Shown here one piece after another: positions 8,979 to 18,293 of a stretch of 64,000 nt of DNA (position 1 is its first letter; every line of letters begins with the position of its first letter). The DNA is from Salipiger profundus (GTDB taxonomy: Bacteria > Pseudomonadota > Alphaproteobacteria > Rhodobacterales > Rhodobacteraceae), in contig NZ_CP014803.1 of assembly GCF_001969385.1 (NCBI RefSeq), positions 47,412 to 111,411 of the forward strand, written 5' to 3'. Both the position numbers and the translations under genes were made by a program. The notes under the pieces were generated by a model. It saw only the letters and a program-made list of their open reading frames with translations, was not told the origin of the DNA and did not search any database.

Positions 8979-10028
8979 CTAACCGGCCGCCTTCGCGAGC
9001 CCCCTGCGTATTTCCGGAATGACGTTTGCGCCGAGAATCTCGATGGCCTCCAGCATGGATCGGTGGTCGATAACGCCCACACCGAATTGAAGCAGGATCC
9101 GGTCAAAACGCAAGACCTCATGTGCGGCGAGAATTTTCTCGGACAATTGCGAGGGGCCACCGGTAAAATAGCCGCCATTGGGACCGGAAAACTTCTCGAA
9201 CATCTCGCGGCTCTGCATGGGCATGCCGCGTTCGCGGCCGAGTTTTCCCATCTTCGCCGAATGCGCTGGATAGTAGATGTCCAGCGCGGATTTCATGCTG
9301 TTATGCACAAAACCATGGGCTGTCAGCGATGTCTTCAGGCGCGATGCCCTATGGCCCGCCTCATGCCCGGCCTGGTGATAAAGCTGGAACATTGGCGCGA
9401 CACGTTTCCATTCGCCGCCCAGAATCAATGCCATCGCCATCGGCAGTCCCATGGTGCCGGCCCGCATGGCCGATTGCGGCGTGCCGCCAACCCCCAGCCA
9501 GATCGGCAGTTGCAGCTGAACCGGCCGCGGATAAACACCGAGCCCATCGAGAGGCTGGGTGTGGGCGCTCCCCGGCCAGTTTGCGTGCTCGGCCTTGTTG
9601 ATCTCCAACAGCATGTGCAGCTTTTCGATGAACAGATCATCGTAGTCGTTCATGTCATAGCCAAAGAGTGGGAAGGATTCAGAGAACGCCCCCCGCCCGG
9701 CGATGATTTCGGCGCGACCATCGCTCAGTCCATCCAGCGTGGCGAATTGCTGAAACACCCGCACCGGGTCATCGGAACTGAGAACCGAGACCGTGCTGGT
9801 AAAGCGGATGCGCTTTGTCTGTGTCGCCGCGGCGGCGAGGGCAACCGCGATCGAGGAGACGGCGTAATCGTCCCGGTGATGTTCGCCGAGTCCGTAGACA
9901 TCAACCCCGACCTGATCGGCCAGAGTGATCTCTTCGACGATGTTGCGCAGGCGTTCGGGCGCGCCAACGACCTGCCCGGTAACCGGGTTGGGACCTATAT
10001 CGCCAAAGGTAAAAAGCCCGATTTCCAT
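8979..10028 (-). CDS. LLM-class flavin-dependent oxidoreductase (luciferase-like)
   Basis: A 349-aa luciferase-like monooxygenase with a TIM-barrel fold, expected to use reduced flavin. Family hallmarks are visible: MEIGLFTFGD at the start, YGLGEHHRDDYAVSS, the RIRFTSTVSVLSSDDPVRVFQQFATLDGLSDGR segment, and GRGAFSESFPLFGYD. It closes a minus-strand run of four reductase-type genes (11888-12766, 11058-11834, 10060-10965 and this gene), with about 30 bp to the previous one. Substrate unknown; the neighbours suggest electrophile or quinone detoxification. Confidence 0.85.
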   Translation of the reverse strand: MEIGLFTFGDIGPNPVTGQVVGAPERLRNIVEEITLADQVGVDVYGLGEHHRDDYAVSSIAVALAAAATQTKRIRFTSTVSVLSSDDPVRVFQQFATLDGLSDGRAEIIAGRGAFSESFPLFGYDMNDYDDLFIEKLHMLLEINKAEHANWPGSAHTQPLDGLGVYPRPVQLQLPIWLGVGGTPQSAMRAGTMGLPMAMALILGGEWKRVAPMFQLYHQAGHEAGHRASRLKTSLTAHGFVHNSMKSALDIYYPAHSAKMGKLGRERGMPMQSREMFEKFSGPNGGYFTGGPSQLSEKILAAHEVLRFDRILLQFGVGVIDHRSMLEAIEILGANVIPEIRRGLAKAAG

Positions 10029-10059
10029 TGCGGTTCGCTCGATTGTTCCAGGGTCCGGC

Positions 10060-10965
10060 TCAGCTTATCGCAATAATGAGCTTGCCGGTTACACGGCCCT
10101 CAGCGCTGAGTTCATGGGCTGGGCCGACCTGATCCAGGGGGAAGGTTTTTTCGATGCGTAGATCCAACGCGCCCTCGGAGTAGAGCCGCGCTGCCTCCTG
10201 TAGCGCCTGTTCCGGCTGTGCCTGCGGGGTGGGCGAGAATTGGGCACCATGTTCGGGGGCGGAGAAATCGACGATTGAGATAACCCGCGACGCCTCGCCG
10301 GTGATTTGGATCAGTTCGGGAATGTTGCCCGCGCCGACGAGGTCGAGGGTCGCGTCGATCCCTTCTGGCGCAAGGGTCTTCAGCCGGTCGGCGAGCCCCG
10401 GCTCGTAAGTGGTCGGCGTTGCTCCGAGACCGCTCAGATAGTCATGCTTGGCTTCGCTGGCTGTGCCGATGACGGTGATCCCGCGCGCCTTAGCGACCTG
10501 GACCGCAACCGAACCGACGCCGCCAGCCGCGCCGGAAATCAGGATCGTCTCGCCCGCCTTGGCTCCGACATAGTCGAGGCTGCGAATGGCGGTCTCCGAA
10601 GCGACTGTCATCCCGCCAGCCACGTCAAAGGGCATCGCATCAGGTTTGGCCGTCCAGTAGTTCAGCACTGCATAGTCCGCGAATGTGCCGATACCTGCAC
10701 CAAAGACGGCATCGCCCACGGCCACGCCGCTCACGCCTTCACCAACCTCATCGACCATTCCGGCGGCTTCGAACCCCACGCCAGCGGGAAACTCAACGGG
10801 CATGAAATCCTTGAAATACCCGGCCCGGATCTTCCACTCCGCCGGATTTACCCCGGCTGCGCGGACGGCAATCCGCACCTGGCCGGGCCCCGCATGGGGT
10901 TCGTCGACTTCGACCAGTTCAAGGACTTCAGGTCCGCCAAACTCATTGAATTTGATTGCTTTCAT
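10060..10965 (-). CDS. NADP-dependent MDR oxidoreductase (quinone-reductase-like)
   Basis: A medium-chain reductase without zinc ligands, related to quinone oxidoreductases and zeta-crystallin. The N-terminal GroES-like domain begins MKAIKFNEFGGPEVLELVEVDEPHAGPGQVRI. The nucleotide fold contains GETILISGAAGGVGSVAVQVAKARG (the AxxGxVG dinucleotide motif), and the C-terminus GRVTGKLIIAI is typical. At 301 aa it is normal for the group. It probably reduces quinones or enones with NADPH. Confidence 0.85.
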   Translation of the reverse strand: MKAIKFNEFGGPEVLELVEVDEPHAGPGQVRIAVRAAGVNPAEWKIRAGYFKDFMPVEFPAGVGFEAAGMVDEVGEGVSGVAVGDAVFGAGIGTFADYAVLNYWTAKPDAMPFDVAGGMTVASETAIRSLDYVGAKAGETILISGAAGGVGSVAVQVAKARGITVIGTASEAKHDYLSGLGATPTTYEPGLADRLKTLAPEGIDATLDLVGAGNIPELIQITGEASRVISIVDFSAPEHGAQFSPTPQAQPEQALQEAARLYSEGALDLRIEKTFPLDQVGPAHELSAEGRVTGKLIIAIS

Positions 10966-11057
10966 TGCCGTCTTCCTTAATTTACCCGCGAGCGGGACTA
11001 TCTATTTCTATGTGGTTTGCCGGGTCGGCATTTTGTCAACTTTGACCCGTAGGCCTT

Positions 11058-11834
11058 TCACCCGGGGTAGACTTTCAGCGCGACCAGGGTCTCCAACATC
11101 TGGCTCTTTTCGTAGGAAACGAAATCGACGCCGGTCACTGCCGGACCGGCAGCGATTGCGGCGGAAACCAGCCCGACTTCCCCATTCGCAACCCAGTTCG
11201 GATCAACGTGTTCGCGTGCACGTGTAACCACTGGGCCAAGGACCTGCGACGTAACGCGAAGCCGGTCACCAAGTTCAGCGGTCAGCACCTTGCGCATCAT
11301 CAAAAGCGCCGCCTGCTGCATGTTGATAATCGACGCGCCGGGCACCGGCATCTGGGCGCTTCCCCCGAGGATCAACTGGTAGGTTCCAGATTGCGGCAGA
11401 TGGGGAACCCAAGCGCGAACCGTCGCGACATGGGCGCTACTTACGCTGACAAAGAAGCTCTGCCAGTCTTCGTCCGAGATTTCCCACAGGGGGTTTTTCT
11501 GCCACCATCCGCCGATCGAAGCAACGATATCCGTAACCGGGCCGAATTCACTAATGACGAGCTTGGCCATCTCCTCAGCGTCTTCGAAGCTGGCGGAGTC
11601 GCCGGATACAAAATCCACCCTTCCCGGACCTTCGAGATCCGAAAGGATGCCTCGCAGCTCATCGATCTTGCGATCGGTTCTGGACGGAACGACGACATGT
11701 GCACCAGATTTCACCCATGCGCGAATAATCCCCTCGTCAACATCTCCGGTTCCTCCGGCAATGACCACACGGCGGTGACCTAGATCGGGATAACGGGCTT
11801 TTGCCAAATCAATAATCTCAGCCAAATTGAGCAC
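11058..11834 (-). CDS. SDR-family protein lacking the Tyr-x-x-x-Lys site
   Basis: A short-chain dehydrogenase fold: a Rossmann start VVIAGGTGDVDEGIIRAWVKSGAHVVV and the LILGGSAQMPVPGAS strand. The segment where YxxxK should occur reads INMQQAALLMMRK, so the catalytic Tyr and its Lys partner are not in place. The glycine motif is also altered (GDVDEG instead of GxxxGxG). It may bind nucleotide without classical SDR catalysis. It lies between two other reductase genes on the same strand and is probably co-transcribed with them. Confidence 0.75.
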   Translation of the reverse strand: MLNLAEIIDLAKARYPDLGHRRVVIAGGTGDVDEGIIRAWVKSGAHVVVPSRTDRKIDELRGILSDLEGPGRVDFVSGDSASFEDAEEMAKLVISEFGPVTDIVASIGGWWQKNPLWEISDEDWQSFFVSVSSAHVATVRAWVPHLPQSGTYQLILGGSAQMPVPGASIINMQQAALLMMRKVLTAELGDRLRVTSQVLGPVVTRAREHVDPNWVANGEVGLVSAAIAAGPAVTGVDFVSYEKSQMLETLVALKVYPG

Positions 11835-11887
11835 TCCTGTTGCTCGTAGCAGTCAGGCAAGGCCCGATGCTTGTTCGAGTTATTCGT

Positions 11888-12766
11888 TCAAAGTGCCTTC
11901 ACAGTGGCACGCACCGTTTCGGTCCAGGGGGTTGTCGGGCGCCCGATCAACTTTTGAAGCGTGTGGCTTTCATCCTTCAGCGCACCCTTGGCTGCATTGG
12001 CGTCGCTGTCGGCAAGCAGCGCGGCAATCGGGGCGGGCAGGCCGGCGCCTTCCAAAGCGCCAGCAAATTCCGCCTCGCTCATGTTGACATAGGCGACGGG
12101 CTTTCCGGCCGCCGCAGAGATCACCTCGACAAACTCGGCCATCGTGTAGCTTTCGTCCCCGGCCAACTCGTAGATCGCCCCGGACTGAATGGTATCGGCG
12201 GCCAAAACGGCAACGTCGCCTTCTGCATAGTCCTGACGGGTCGCGCTAGAGAACAGCCCGTCGCCAGCCGCGCCGAGATAGGCCCCATGTTCGAGCGCGG
12301 GCGGGATCGAAGCCGTCTGGTTCTCGGTATACCAGCCATGGCGCAGGAAGGCGTGAGGCAGGCCGGAGGCCTTGATCGCCGCTTCGGTTTCGCGATGGTC
12401 GGCGGCAAGTCCGATGCTGTTCGTCTCGGCCCTGAGAACCGAGGTATAGGCAAGAAAGCCAACACCGGCCGCCACAGCGGCATCAACCGCATTCTTGTGT
12501 TGCTCGGCACGTCTGCCCATTTCGGAAGCAGAGATCAGGAGCAGCCGGTCGATGCCCTGAAAGGCCTGCTCGAGCGATGCGCGGTCGTCGTAGTCGCCGA
12601 TGCGCACTTCAACGCCGTGCCCTTCCAGAGCGGCAGCCGCGTCGGGTCTACGCACAAGGGCCACGACGTTCTTGGCCGGAACCTTGCCGACCAGTTCGGC
12701 AACGACAAGCGCGCCGAGTTGGCCCGATGCACCTGTGACGAGGTATTTTGCCGTCTGATCCGCCAT
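11888..12766 (-). CDS. NmrA-type NAD(P)H:quinone oxidoreductase-like SDR
   Basis: An atypical SDR of the NmrA/QorB group that binds NADPH and reduces quinones or acts as a redox sensor. The N-terminus KYLVTGASGQLGALVVAEL carries GxxGxxG, followed by NVVALVRRPDAAAAL and LLLISASEMGRRAEQHKNAVDAA, close to QorB proteins. The start at 12766 has AAAGGA about seven bases upstream; an ATG six bases earlier is too close to that site. It is first in the minus-strand reductase run and divergent from an HxlR regulator, the common layout for HxlR-controlled quinone-stress genes. Confidence 0.82.
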   Translation of the reverse strand: MADQTAKYLVTGASGQLGALVVAELVGKVPAKNVVALVRRPDAAAALEGHGVEVRIGDYDDRASLEQAFQGIDRLLLISASEMGRRAEQHKNAVDAAVAAGVGFLAYTSVLRAETNSIGLAADHRETEAAIKASGLPHAFLRHGWYTENQTASIPPALEHGAYLGAAGDGLFSSATRQDYAEGDVAVLAADTIQSGAIYELAGDESYTMAEFVEVISAAAGKPVAYVNMSEAEFAGALEGAGLPAPIAALLADSDANAAKGALKDESHTLQKLIGRPTTPWTETVRATVKAL

Positions 12767-12779
12767 GAACATGTCCTTT

Positions 12780-12860
12780 ACTTTGATTCTGGTATACATA
12801 TGAGGTATGGTCTCTTTCAGTTACCTACTATTGCTCAGCATTGGAAGAAGGCAGTTGCAA
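12780..12860. promoter_or_regulatory. divergent promoter region of the NmrA-type gene and hxlR gene
   Basis: The short interval contains GGTATACATATGAGGTATGG-like sequence with repeated GTAT/ATAC elements. HxlR/YodB-type regulators bind TAC/GTA-containing dyads between divergent genes, so this is the likely operator; exact limits are not resolved. Confidence 0.4.
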
Positions 12861-13307
12861 ATGACCAGGGAACACCAAAGTAACCCTGCTGATGTGCTCG
12901 GTGACCTCATCAAGCATTTCGAGACCAGTCCGGAAGGCGGCATTGATACGGCAAGTTGTCCGGTCCGCGATGTGCTGGACCGTATCGGAGACAAATGGTC
13001 GGTTCTGATCCTGACGCTGCTCGCTCGTGAGCCAAAGAGGTTCAGCGCATTGAACAGGGTTGTCGGTGACATCTCCAAGAGGATGCTGACCCAGACGCTG
13101 CGCTCGCTGCAGCGCGATGGGCTGGTTGAGCGGACCGTCTACCCGACGACACCGCCGATGGTCGATTATCGTCTGACGGATCTTGGCCGGTCCGCGCTCG
13201 AACCTCTGGCCGGGCTGATTGTCTGGGCCGACCGAAGCCATGACCAGATCCGCCAGGCGCGTGAGGCGTTTGACCATAAGGGAGAGGATATGCCCCTGGT
13301 TTCCTAG
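12861..13307 (+). CDS. HxlR-family winged-helix regulator
   Basis: A 148-aa HxlR-type repressor. The signature [33 protein letters not shown] includes the conserved N-terminal Cys that in YodB/QorR-type members senses quinones or diamide, then [42 protein letters not shown]. The ATG at 12861 is preferred because AAGG lies nine bases upstream; the in-frame ATG at 12807 has no usable site. It probably controls the divergent reductase operon and perhaps the exporter downstream. Confidence 0.85.
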   Translation: MTREHQSNPADVLGDLIKHFETSPEGGIDTASCPVRDVLDRIGDKWSVLILTLLAREPKRFSALNRVVGDISKRMLTQTLRSLQRDGLVERTVYPTTPPMVDYRLTDLGRSALEPLAGLIVWADRSHDQIRQAREAFDHKGEDMPLVS

Positions 13308-13435
13308 GGTCCGGGCCCCTGCCTTCAATGACCTGTCAGGTTTGTCACGGTCGACACGCCGGATGAGCCAGTCCTCGGGTCAACACATATGTCGATCGGC
13401 CCAAACGAATGGGCAGCCTTGGAAAGGTTCCTTTC

Positions 13436-14632
13436 ATGCGCAGTTTCTATCTCACAGCCCTCGTCCTGGGCCTGCTGACTGCGGTCGGCCCGCTGGCGAT
13501 CAACATGTATCTGCCCGCGCTTCCAGTCATCGAGGATGTCTTTGACACCGACACGGTGACCGTTCAGCTAAGCCTTCTTTCGTTCTTTGTCTCCATGTCA
13601 CTGGCTCAGCTCATCTATGGCCCGCTTTCGGACATGTTCGGCCGCAGGCTGCCGCTATTCATCGGTCTGACACTCTATCTGCTGGGGGCGGTCGGTTCCG
13701 CGCTGGCCCCGGACATTCAATGGCTGATCGCCGCGCGTGCGCTTCAGGGGCTGGGCGCAGCAGCGGGAATGGTGATCGCGCGTGCCGTCATTCGAGATCT
13801 CTATACCGGCCCTCAGGCCGCGCAGCTCATGGCCACGCTAATGCTGGTGGTCAGTATTGCGCCGGTCCTCGCTCCGCTGGCGGGAAGCGCTGCGCTCGCC
13901 GCAGGTGGTTGGCGCACGATCTTCTGGTCGATGGCGGCGGCGGCCATCGCGGCGCTTGTGCTTCTGACCACCGCGCTCAAGGAAACCCGCCCCCCCGAAC
14001 AGCGCGGCGACAGCAGCCTTGCACGCTCGCTCCGGGACTACGCAAGCCTTCTGCGCGAACCGAGGTTTCTCGGCATCGTCTTTGTTGGTGCATTCGGGTT
14101 GGCCAGCTTCATGGCCTATGTGGCGAACTCGTCCTTCATCCTGATCGAGTACTATGGACTGAGCCCGACGCAATACAGCCTCGCCTTTTCGATCAACGCC
14201 GCAGGGTTTATCGGCGTCGCCCAACTCAACGGGTATCTGAGCCGACGCTTCGGGCTAGGGCCGATGATCCGGTTTGCGACGGCGGCGAATGTGGCTGTCA
14301 TGCTGCTGCTGCTGATCACGGAACTGGTCGGGATCGCAACGCTGCCGGTGATGATTGTTCTGCTTCTATGCGGCTATGCGTTTCTGGGTCTCGTCGTGCC
14401 GGGCACGGCGGTGCTCGCTCTGGAAGATCATGGAGAAAAAGCCGGAACGGCGTCAGCGCTGATGGGTGCACTGCAATTCATGACGGCGACGGTCATGATC
14501 GGGATTGCGGGCGCATTCTTTGACGGCACGCCCATTCCGATGATCGTGGCCATCGCAGCCTGTTCCGTGATCGCTTTTGCTCTGGCGATGCTTTCTGTAC
14601 CTCGAAAGGAGGCGCAGATCCCCGCTGAATAG
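13436..14632 (+). CDS. Bcr/CflA-family drug:proton antiporter (MFS)
   Basis: An inner-membrane exporter of about 398 aa with twelve predicted helices. The first helix and LAINMYLPALPVIEDVF are typical of the Bcr/CflA drug-resistance group, followed by the MFS loop motif GPLSDMFGRRLPLFIG and the motif C-like region RALQGLGAAAGMVIARAVIRD. The start at 13436 follows GGAAAGG by about nine bases. It lies downstream of hxlR on the same strand, suggesting export of the compounds that trigger HxlR. Confidence 0.88.
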   Translation: MRSFYLTALVLGLLTAVGPLAINMYLPALPVIEDVFDTDTVTVQLSLLSFFVSMSLAQLIYGPLSDMFGRRLPLFIGLTLYLLGAVGSALAPDIQWLIAARALQGLGAAAGMVIARAVIRDLYTGPQAAQLMATLMLVVSIAPVLAPLAGSAALAAGGWRTIFWSMAAAAIAALVLLTTALKETRPPEQRGDSSLARSLRDYASLLREPRFLGIVFVGAFGLASFMAYVANSSFILIEYYGLSPTQYSLAFSINAAGFIGVAQLNGYLSRRFGLGPMIRFATAANVAVMLLLLITELVGIATLPVMIVLLLCGYAFLGLVVPGTAVLALEDHGEKAGTASALMGALQFMTATVMIGIAGAFFDGTPIPMIVAIAACSVIAFALAMLSVPRKEAQIPAE

Positions 14633-14646
14633 GGTGTCGGCGCCGG

Positions 14647-15321
14647 TCAGGCTGCGCCTGCGGCCACCTTCCCGATCCGGTAGGTGCAACGGCGGCCACC
14701 TCTCACAATATGCTCGACCCTCTCGATGGCGGTACCAGGGCCCAGAACCTGCTCAAAAACCGCCTGTTCGGACCGGCAGAAACCTTGACAGAAACGCGCG
14801 GCAGCGCAGATCGGGCAGTGGTTTTCGACAAATAGGAACGTCCCGTCACCGGCATCCTCGAAACTCGCCATATAGCCTTCGTCAGAGCGCAGTTCAGCCA
14901 GTCTGGCGACGCGCTCCTTCAGGCTGCCGCATCCCACCATCGCGGCTTCGTATTGTGCCCGTGTCCTAGTCTCTCTGGCCGAGATAACCCGATCCAGGGC
15001 CTCCGCACCCAACTCATCCTGAATGCTGCTCAGGATTTCAACGGTTAGCCCGGCGTGGGTATTCGGAAACCGTGCCTGCCCCTTTTCGGACAGGTGCCAG
15101 TAGGTCGATGGACGGCCTCGGCTCGCACTGCGCCGCTCTTCGCGGACCAGCCCGTCATTCGAGAGCTTCATGAGCTGCTGGCGCGCGCCCTCACCGGTGA
15201 TCCCAAGCCGTTCGCCGATCTGCGACGAGGTCAACGCGCCCTGCATCTTCAGGGTCATCAGGATGCGATCCGACGGCGCACGTGGTGCATCCGGGTATTT
15301 TTCCAAGTGATCGCTTGACAT
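14647..15321 (-). CDS. Cys-rich HTH regulator (SufR-like)
   Basis: A winged-helix regulator with DeoR/ArsR-like reading head (ILMTLKMQGALTSSQIGERLGITGEGARQQLMKLSNDGLV). A C-terminal Cys cluster, CPICAAARFCQGFC (C-x2-C-x5-C-x3-C), resembles Fe-S or metal-sensing SufR-type proteins. It is divergent from sodB, so it may couple superoxide dismutase expression to iron or oxidative status. An ATG at 15378 would add 19 residues but lies in AT-rich promoter sequence; neither start has a strong ribosome site, so the N-terminus is uncertain. Confidence 0.75.
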   Translation of the reverse strand: MSSDHLEKYPDAPRAPSDRILMTLKMQGALTSSQIGERLGITGEGARQQLMKLSNDGLVREERRSASRGRPSTYWHLSEKGQARFPNTHAGLTVEILSSIQDELGAEALDRVISARETRTRAQYEAAMVGCGSLKERVARLAELRSDEGYMASFEDAGDGTFLFVENHCPICAAARFCQGFCRSEQAVFEQVLGPGTAIERVEHIVRGGRRCTYRIGKVAAGAA

Positions 15322-15410
15322 ATTGGCCGGATTGTTTTTCAAAGTCTTCACTTGTTTAATTACCCGCTCACGTACCATGACGCAAGCCGGACCCGATAAG
15401 GAGAGACATG

Positions 15411-16013
15411 ATGGCCTTTGAATTGCCCGCCCTAACCTACGACCACGCAGCCCTTGCCGCGCGGGGGATGAGCCAGGAAACGTTGGAATTGCATCACGAC
15501 AAGCACCATCAGGCCTACGTAACCGCGCTCAACGGCTTTGTGGACGCGAACGCCGACCTGCAAGGCAAGACACTGGAAGAAATCATCGCGCTCACCTATG
15601 GCGATGCCGATCGTGCGCCCGTGTTCAACAATGCGGGCCAACACTGGAACCACATTCATTTCTGGAACGCACTTTCGCCTGTGGGTGGCGGCATCCCGGG
15701 TAAACTCGAAGGCAAGATTGTCGATGCCTTCGGTTCGGTCGAGCAATTCAAGGCCGATTTCAAGACCGCAGCCAACGGTCAGTTCGGCTCCGGCTGGGCG
15801 TGGCTGATCCAGAAATCTGATGGCACATTGGCCGTCACCAAAACACCGAACGGCGTGAACCCGCTGGCTACAGGAGAGGGCACGACGCTGCTGGGCCTCG
15901 ATGTCTGGGAACACAGCTACTACGTCGACTTCCGCAACCGGCGGCCCGACTATGTGACCAACTTCCTCGACAACCTGGCGAATTACGAATTTGCCGAAGC
16001 CAACCTCGCCTGA
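15411..16013 (+). CDS. sodB: superoxide dismutase, Fe/Mn family (probably Fe)
   Basis: A 200-aa cytoplasmic Fe/Mn superoxide dismutase, normal in length. Metal ligands are visible in LHHDKHHQAYV (His27 region), HWNHIHFW (His), and DVWEHSYYVDFRNRRPDYV (Asp and His). The Gln in NAGQHWNH is at the position typical of iron enzymes. An AAGGAG site lies seven bases before the ATG at 15411; the adjacent ATG at 15408 is less well spaced. Divergent from a Cys-rich regulator. Confidence 0.9.
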   Translation: MAFELPALTYDHAALAARGMSQETLELHHDKHHQAYVTALNGFVDANADLQGKTLEEIIALTYGDADRAPVFNNAGQHWNHIHFWNALSPVGGGIPGKLEGKIVDAFGSVEQFKADFKTAANGQFGSGWAWLIQKSDGTLAVTKTPNGVNPLATGEGTTLLGLDVWEHSYYVDFRNRRPDYVTNFLDNLANYEFAEANLA

Positions 16014-16371
16014 ACGCGAGTCGGTCTCGGCGTCGGGGCCCAGTTTGAAACAGGCTTTCTGCGTTCCGAGTCGGCTCGACAATTCGATGCGTATCGGCCA
16101 TTTCTTGATCTCAAACTCAAGAGAAGACCAAGTGAATACTCTTCTCGGATCTCACGTCAGACTTATGTAGGGCCTCCTTCAGTTGCCTTCCTCAAAAAAA
16201 GGCCTGGGGACAGCCGGCTCAAGCGAAGGAGAGTCACCAATTAGTGACCTAGCGACGGCGCATGGCAGAACGTTTGGAGGTGGGTGACACCGGGTGTAGC
16301 GCGGCTTATAGCATGAAATCGTCCAAGCAGTTTGGGCGATTATTCTCAAACAAGGAGGACGGGAACTGGAT
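16014..16371. other. intergenic region without recognised gene
   Basis: I see no coding frame with family resemblance. The last 20 bases hold an AAGGAGG ribosome site for the following TTG-start gene. No clear terminator with a T-run is present after sodB. Confidence 0.5.
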
Positions 16372-17031
16372 TTGCCAATTTCGCGACGCGCACCGAAACT
16401 CGTGATTTTTGACTGTGACGGTGTGCTCGTAGACTCCGAGCCGACCTTCAATCGCGTGCTGCACGCTTATTTGCTTTCGACTGGCGCAAGCTTGTCACTC
16501 GTTGAATGCCACGGCTTGTTCGTCGGCAAGAGCAGACATGATGTCGAACGTTATGTGAGCGAAAGGGGATTGCGCCTTCCTGCGAAATGGCCACACGACT
16601 TCTACGACAGAGTTCTCGAAGCCCTCGGAAAAGAGGTCGAGCCGATCCCGGGCGCCCGTGAGGCGGTGACGTTGATTTCGTCGGCTGGCATTCCGCTCTG
16701 CGTAGCCTCAAATGGGCTTCTGGCAAAGATGCGTGTCACACTGGAACGGGCGGGGCTGCTTCCCTGGTTCGAAGGAAATATGTTTTCGGCTTATGATGTC
16801 GGCGCCAGCAAACCCGCGCCCGATGTGTTTTTGCATGCGGCCGAAATGAATGGCGTTGCGCCAGAGGATTGCGTGGTAGTCGAAGATAGCATGAGCGGAT
16901 TCGAGGCGGCCTCCAACGCTGCGATGACCTGTTTTGCCTACCTCCCGAAGACAGCTTTGAATCCAGAGAACGTCTTCGGTGCGCGACGGCTAACCGATAT
17001 GGCTGACCTGCCGAAACTGTTGGGGCTTTGA
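16372..17031 (+). CDS. HAD-superfamily hydrolase (phosphoglycolate-phosphatase-like)
   Basis: A 219-aa HAD phosphatase. Motif I is FDCDGVLVDSE (nucleophile Asp14 and acid/base Asp16), motif II lies in CVASNG, motif III is the Lys in GASKPAPDVF, and motif IV is VVEDSMSGFEAA. The cap insert after motif I places it in the beta-phosphoglucomutase/phosphoglycolate-phosphatase branch. Starts with TTG behind AAGGAGG. The substrate cannot be read from sequence. Confidence 0.85.
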   Translation: MPISRRAPKLVIFDCDGVLVDSEPTFNRVLHAYLLSTGASLSLVECHGLFVGKSRHDVERYVSERGLRLPAKWPHDFYDRVLEALGKEVEPIPGAREAVTLISSAGIPLCVASNGLLAKMRVTLERAGLLPWFEGNMFSAYDVGASKPAPDVFLHAAEMNGVAPEDCVVVEDSMSGFEAASNAAMTCFAYLPKTALNPENVFGARRLTDMADLPKLLGL

Positions 17032-17158
17032 GTGGTCAATCCATAGACGGCAACCAGCTTCGCATGGACCGGACGACGTATACCCGGCTGCAAATCTCCA
17101 TCGGAACAAACAAAGTTTGTGACCTGCGAAGGAACACGGCCATCAAACAAGATAGTTG

Positions 17159-18223
17159 TTAAATTTTTGTATCCGCTTCACCAATTCTTGTTATTGATTG
17201 ACTGAGCGAGCAGCATGCACCCAACCCCCTCGCGGTTGCCATCAGCATTTGGGGGAGGACCATCCACTCCAAAGCCCAGGCTGCACCCGACCGTTCCTGT
17301 TCATGGATCAAGGCATGATGCATAGCCGAGACCTGTACCGAATTGAACCGTGCCAACGTCACCAAGAGCTCGGCAGCAATCGGGTTGTTCTTGTGAGGCA
17401 TGGCGGACGAGGTACCACCTCCTGAAATCGCGATCACACCGATGCCTTGCTGCGCCATGAGGGCGATGTCCTGCCCAATCTTGCCTAGAGTGCCAGAAAT
17501 CATTGAAAGCAGAGACGCATATTCCACAATCCCGTCACGCATCGTGTGCCAGGCCTTTTTAGTCGGCGCAAGATCGAGCTGGTTGGCGACATCGGCGACA
17601 ACTTCATCCGCCTTATTTCGGAGAGCCTTGCGGTCGCCGGAGGCCCCGCCAATCTGTACCCGCTCGATACGGGGACGGATTTGATCCAGCCGCACCCGAT
17701 GCTCGGCCAAAGGCAGGCGCCAGGGTAGAACCCGATCACGTACCTTGATCACCGTGGCGGCCTGCATTCTTGTGCGCCCCATTAACGGTTCATCCCCGAA
17801 CCGCTCTTCTAGCTCCTTGAGGAATTTCTCCAATTCAATCAATCTGTTGGTGATGAGCAATGAAGCCTCTCGCAGAACCAGGACTGTCGTGGTGTCGACC
17901 ACATCCTGAGAAGTAGCGCCCATGTGGACGGCTTCTTCAGGTGCGATAGCCTTAAGCTGTTTGACCAGACTCGGCACCGGCAGACCATCCTGCGCCGTAC
18001 CTTTGGTAAGATCGGTTAGATCGGGTTTGGCAACTTCGATTGCTTGTGCAGCTGTCTCGGCCAGAGTTGCGTCAATCAGTCCTGCCCGGCCACAGGCCCG
18101 CGACCATGCCGCCTCGAAGGCGAGCATGTGCTGAAGATGCCGTTCCGGAGAGAGGATCGCTGCCATAGCGTCATCGCCGAACAGACCGGATAGCCACGGA
18201 CTCTCAAACACTGAAGCGCTCAT
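17159..18223 (-). CDS. pcaB: 3-carboxy-cis,cis-muconate cycloisomerase
   Basis: Second step of the protocatechuate branch, turning 3-carboxy-cis,cis-muconate into gamma-carboxymuconolactone. A fumarase/aspartase-superfamily fold: the signature loop GGTSSAMPHKNNP contains the catalytic Ser, and MGATSQDVVDTT contributes to the carboxylate site. At 354 aa it is of the shorter alphaproteobacterial type. Last gene of pcaDCHGB, with about 70 bp from the pcaG stop. Confidence 0.92.
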   Translation of the reverse strand: MSASVFESPWLSGLFGDDAMAAILSPERHLQHMLAFEAAWSRACGRAGLIDATLAETAAQAIEVAKPDLTDLTKGTAQDGLPVPSLVKQLKAIAPEEAVHMGATSQDVVDTTTVLVLREASLLITNRLIELEKFLKELEERFGDEPLMGRTRMQAATVIKVRDRVLPWRLPLAEHRVRLDQIRPRIERVQIGGASGDRKALRNKADEVVADVANQLDLAPTKKAWHTMRDGIVEYASLLSMISGTLGKIGQDIALMAQQGIGVIAISGGGTSSAMPHKNNPIAAELLVTLARFNSVQVSAMHHALIHEQERSGAAWALEWMVLPQMLMATARGLGACCSLSQSITRIGEADTKI

Positions 18224-18293
18224 AGCGAGCTCCTTATGGTGCGCCGAAAGCGCGGGATGACCAATCTATATGATGCCGCTTTTCCCGATCTGG

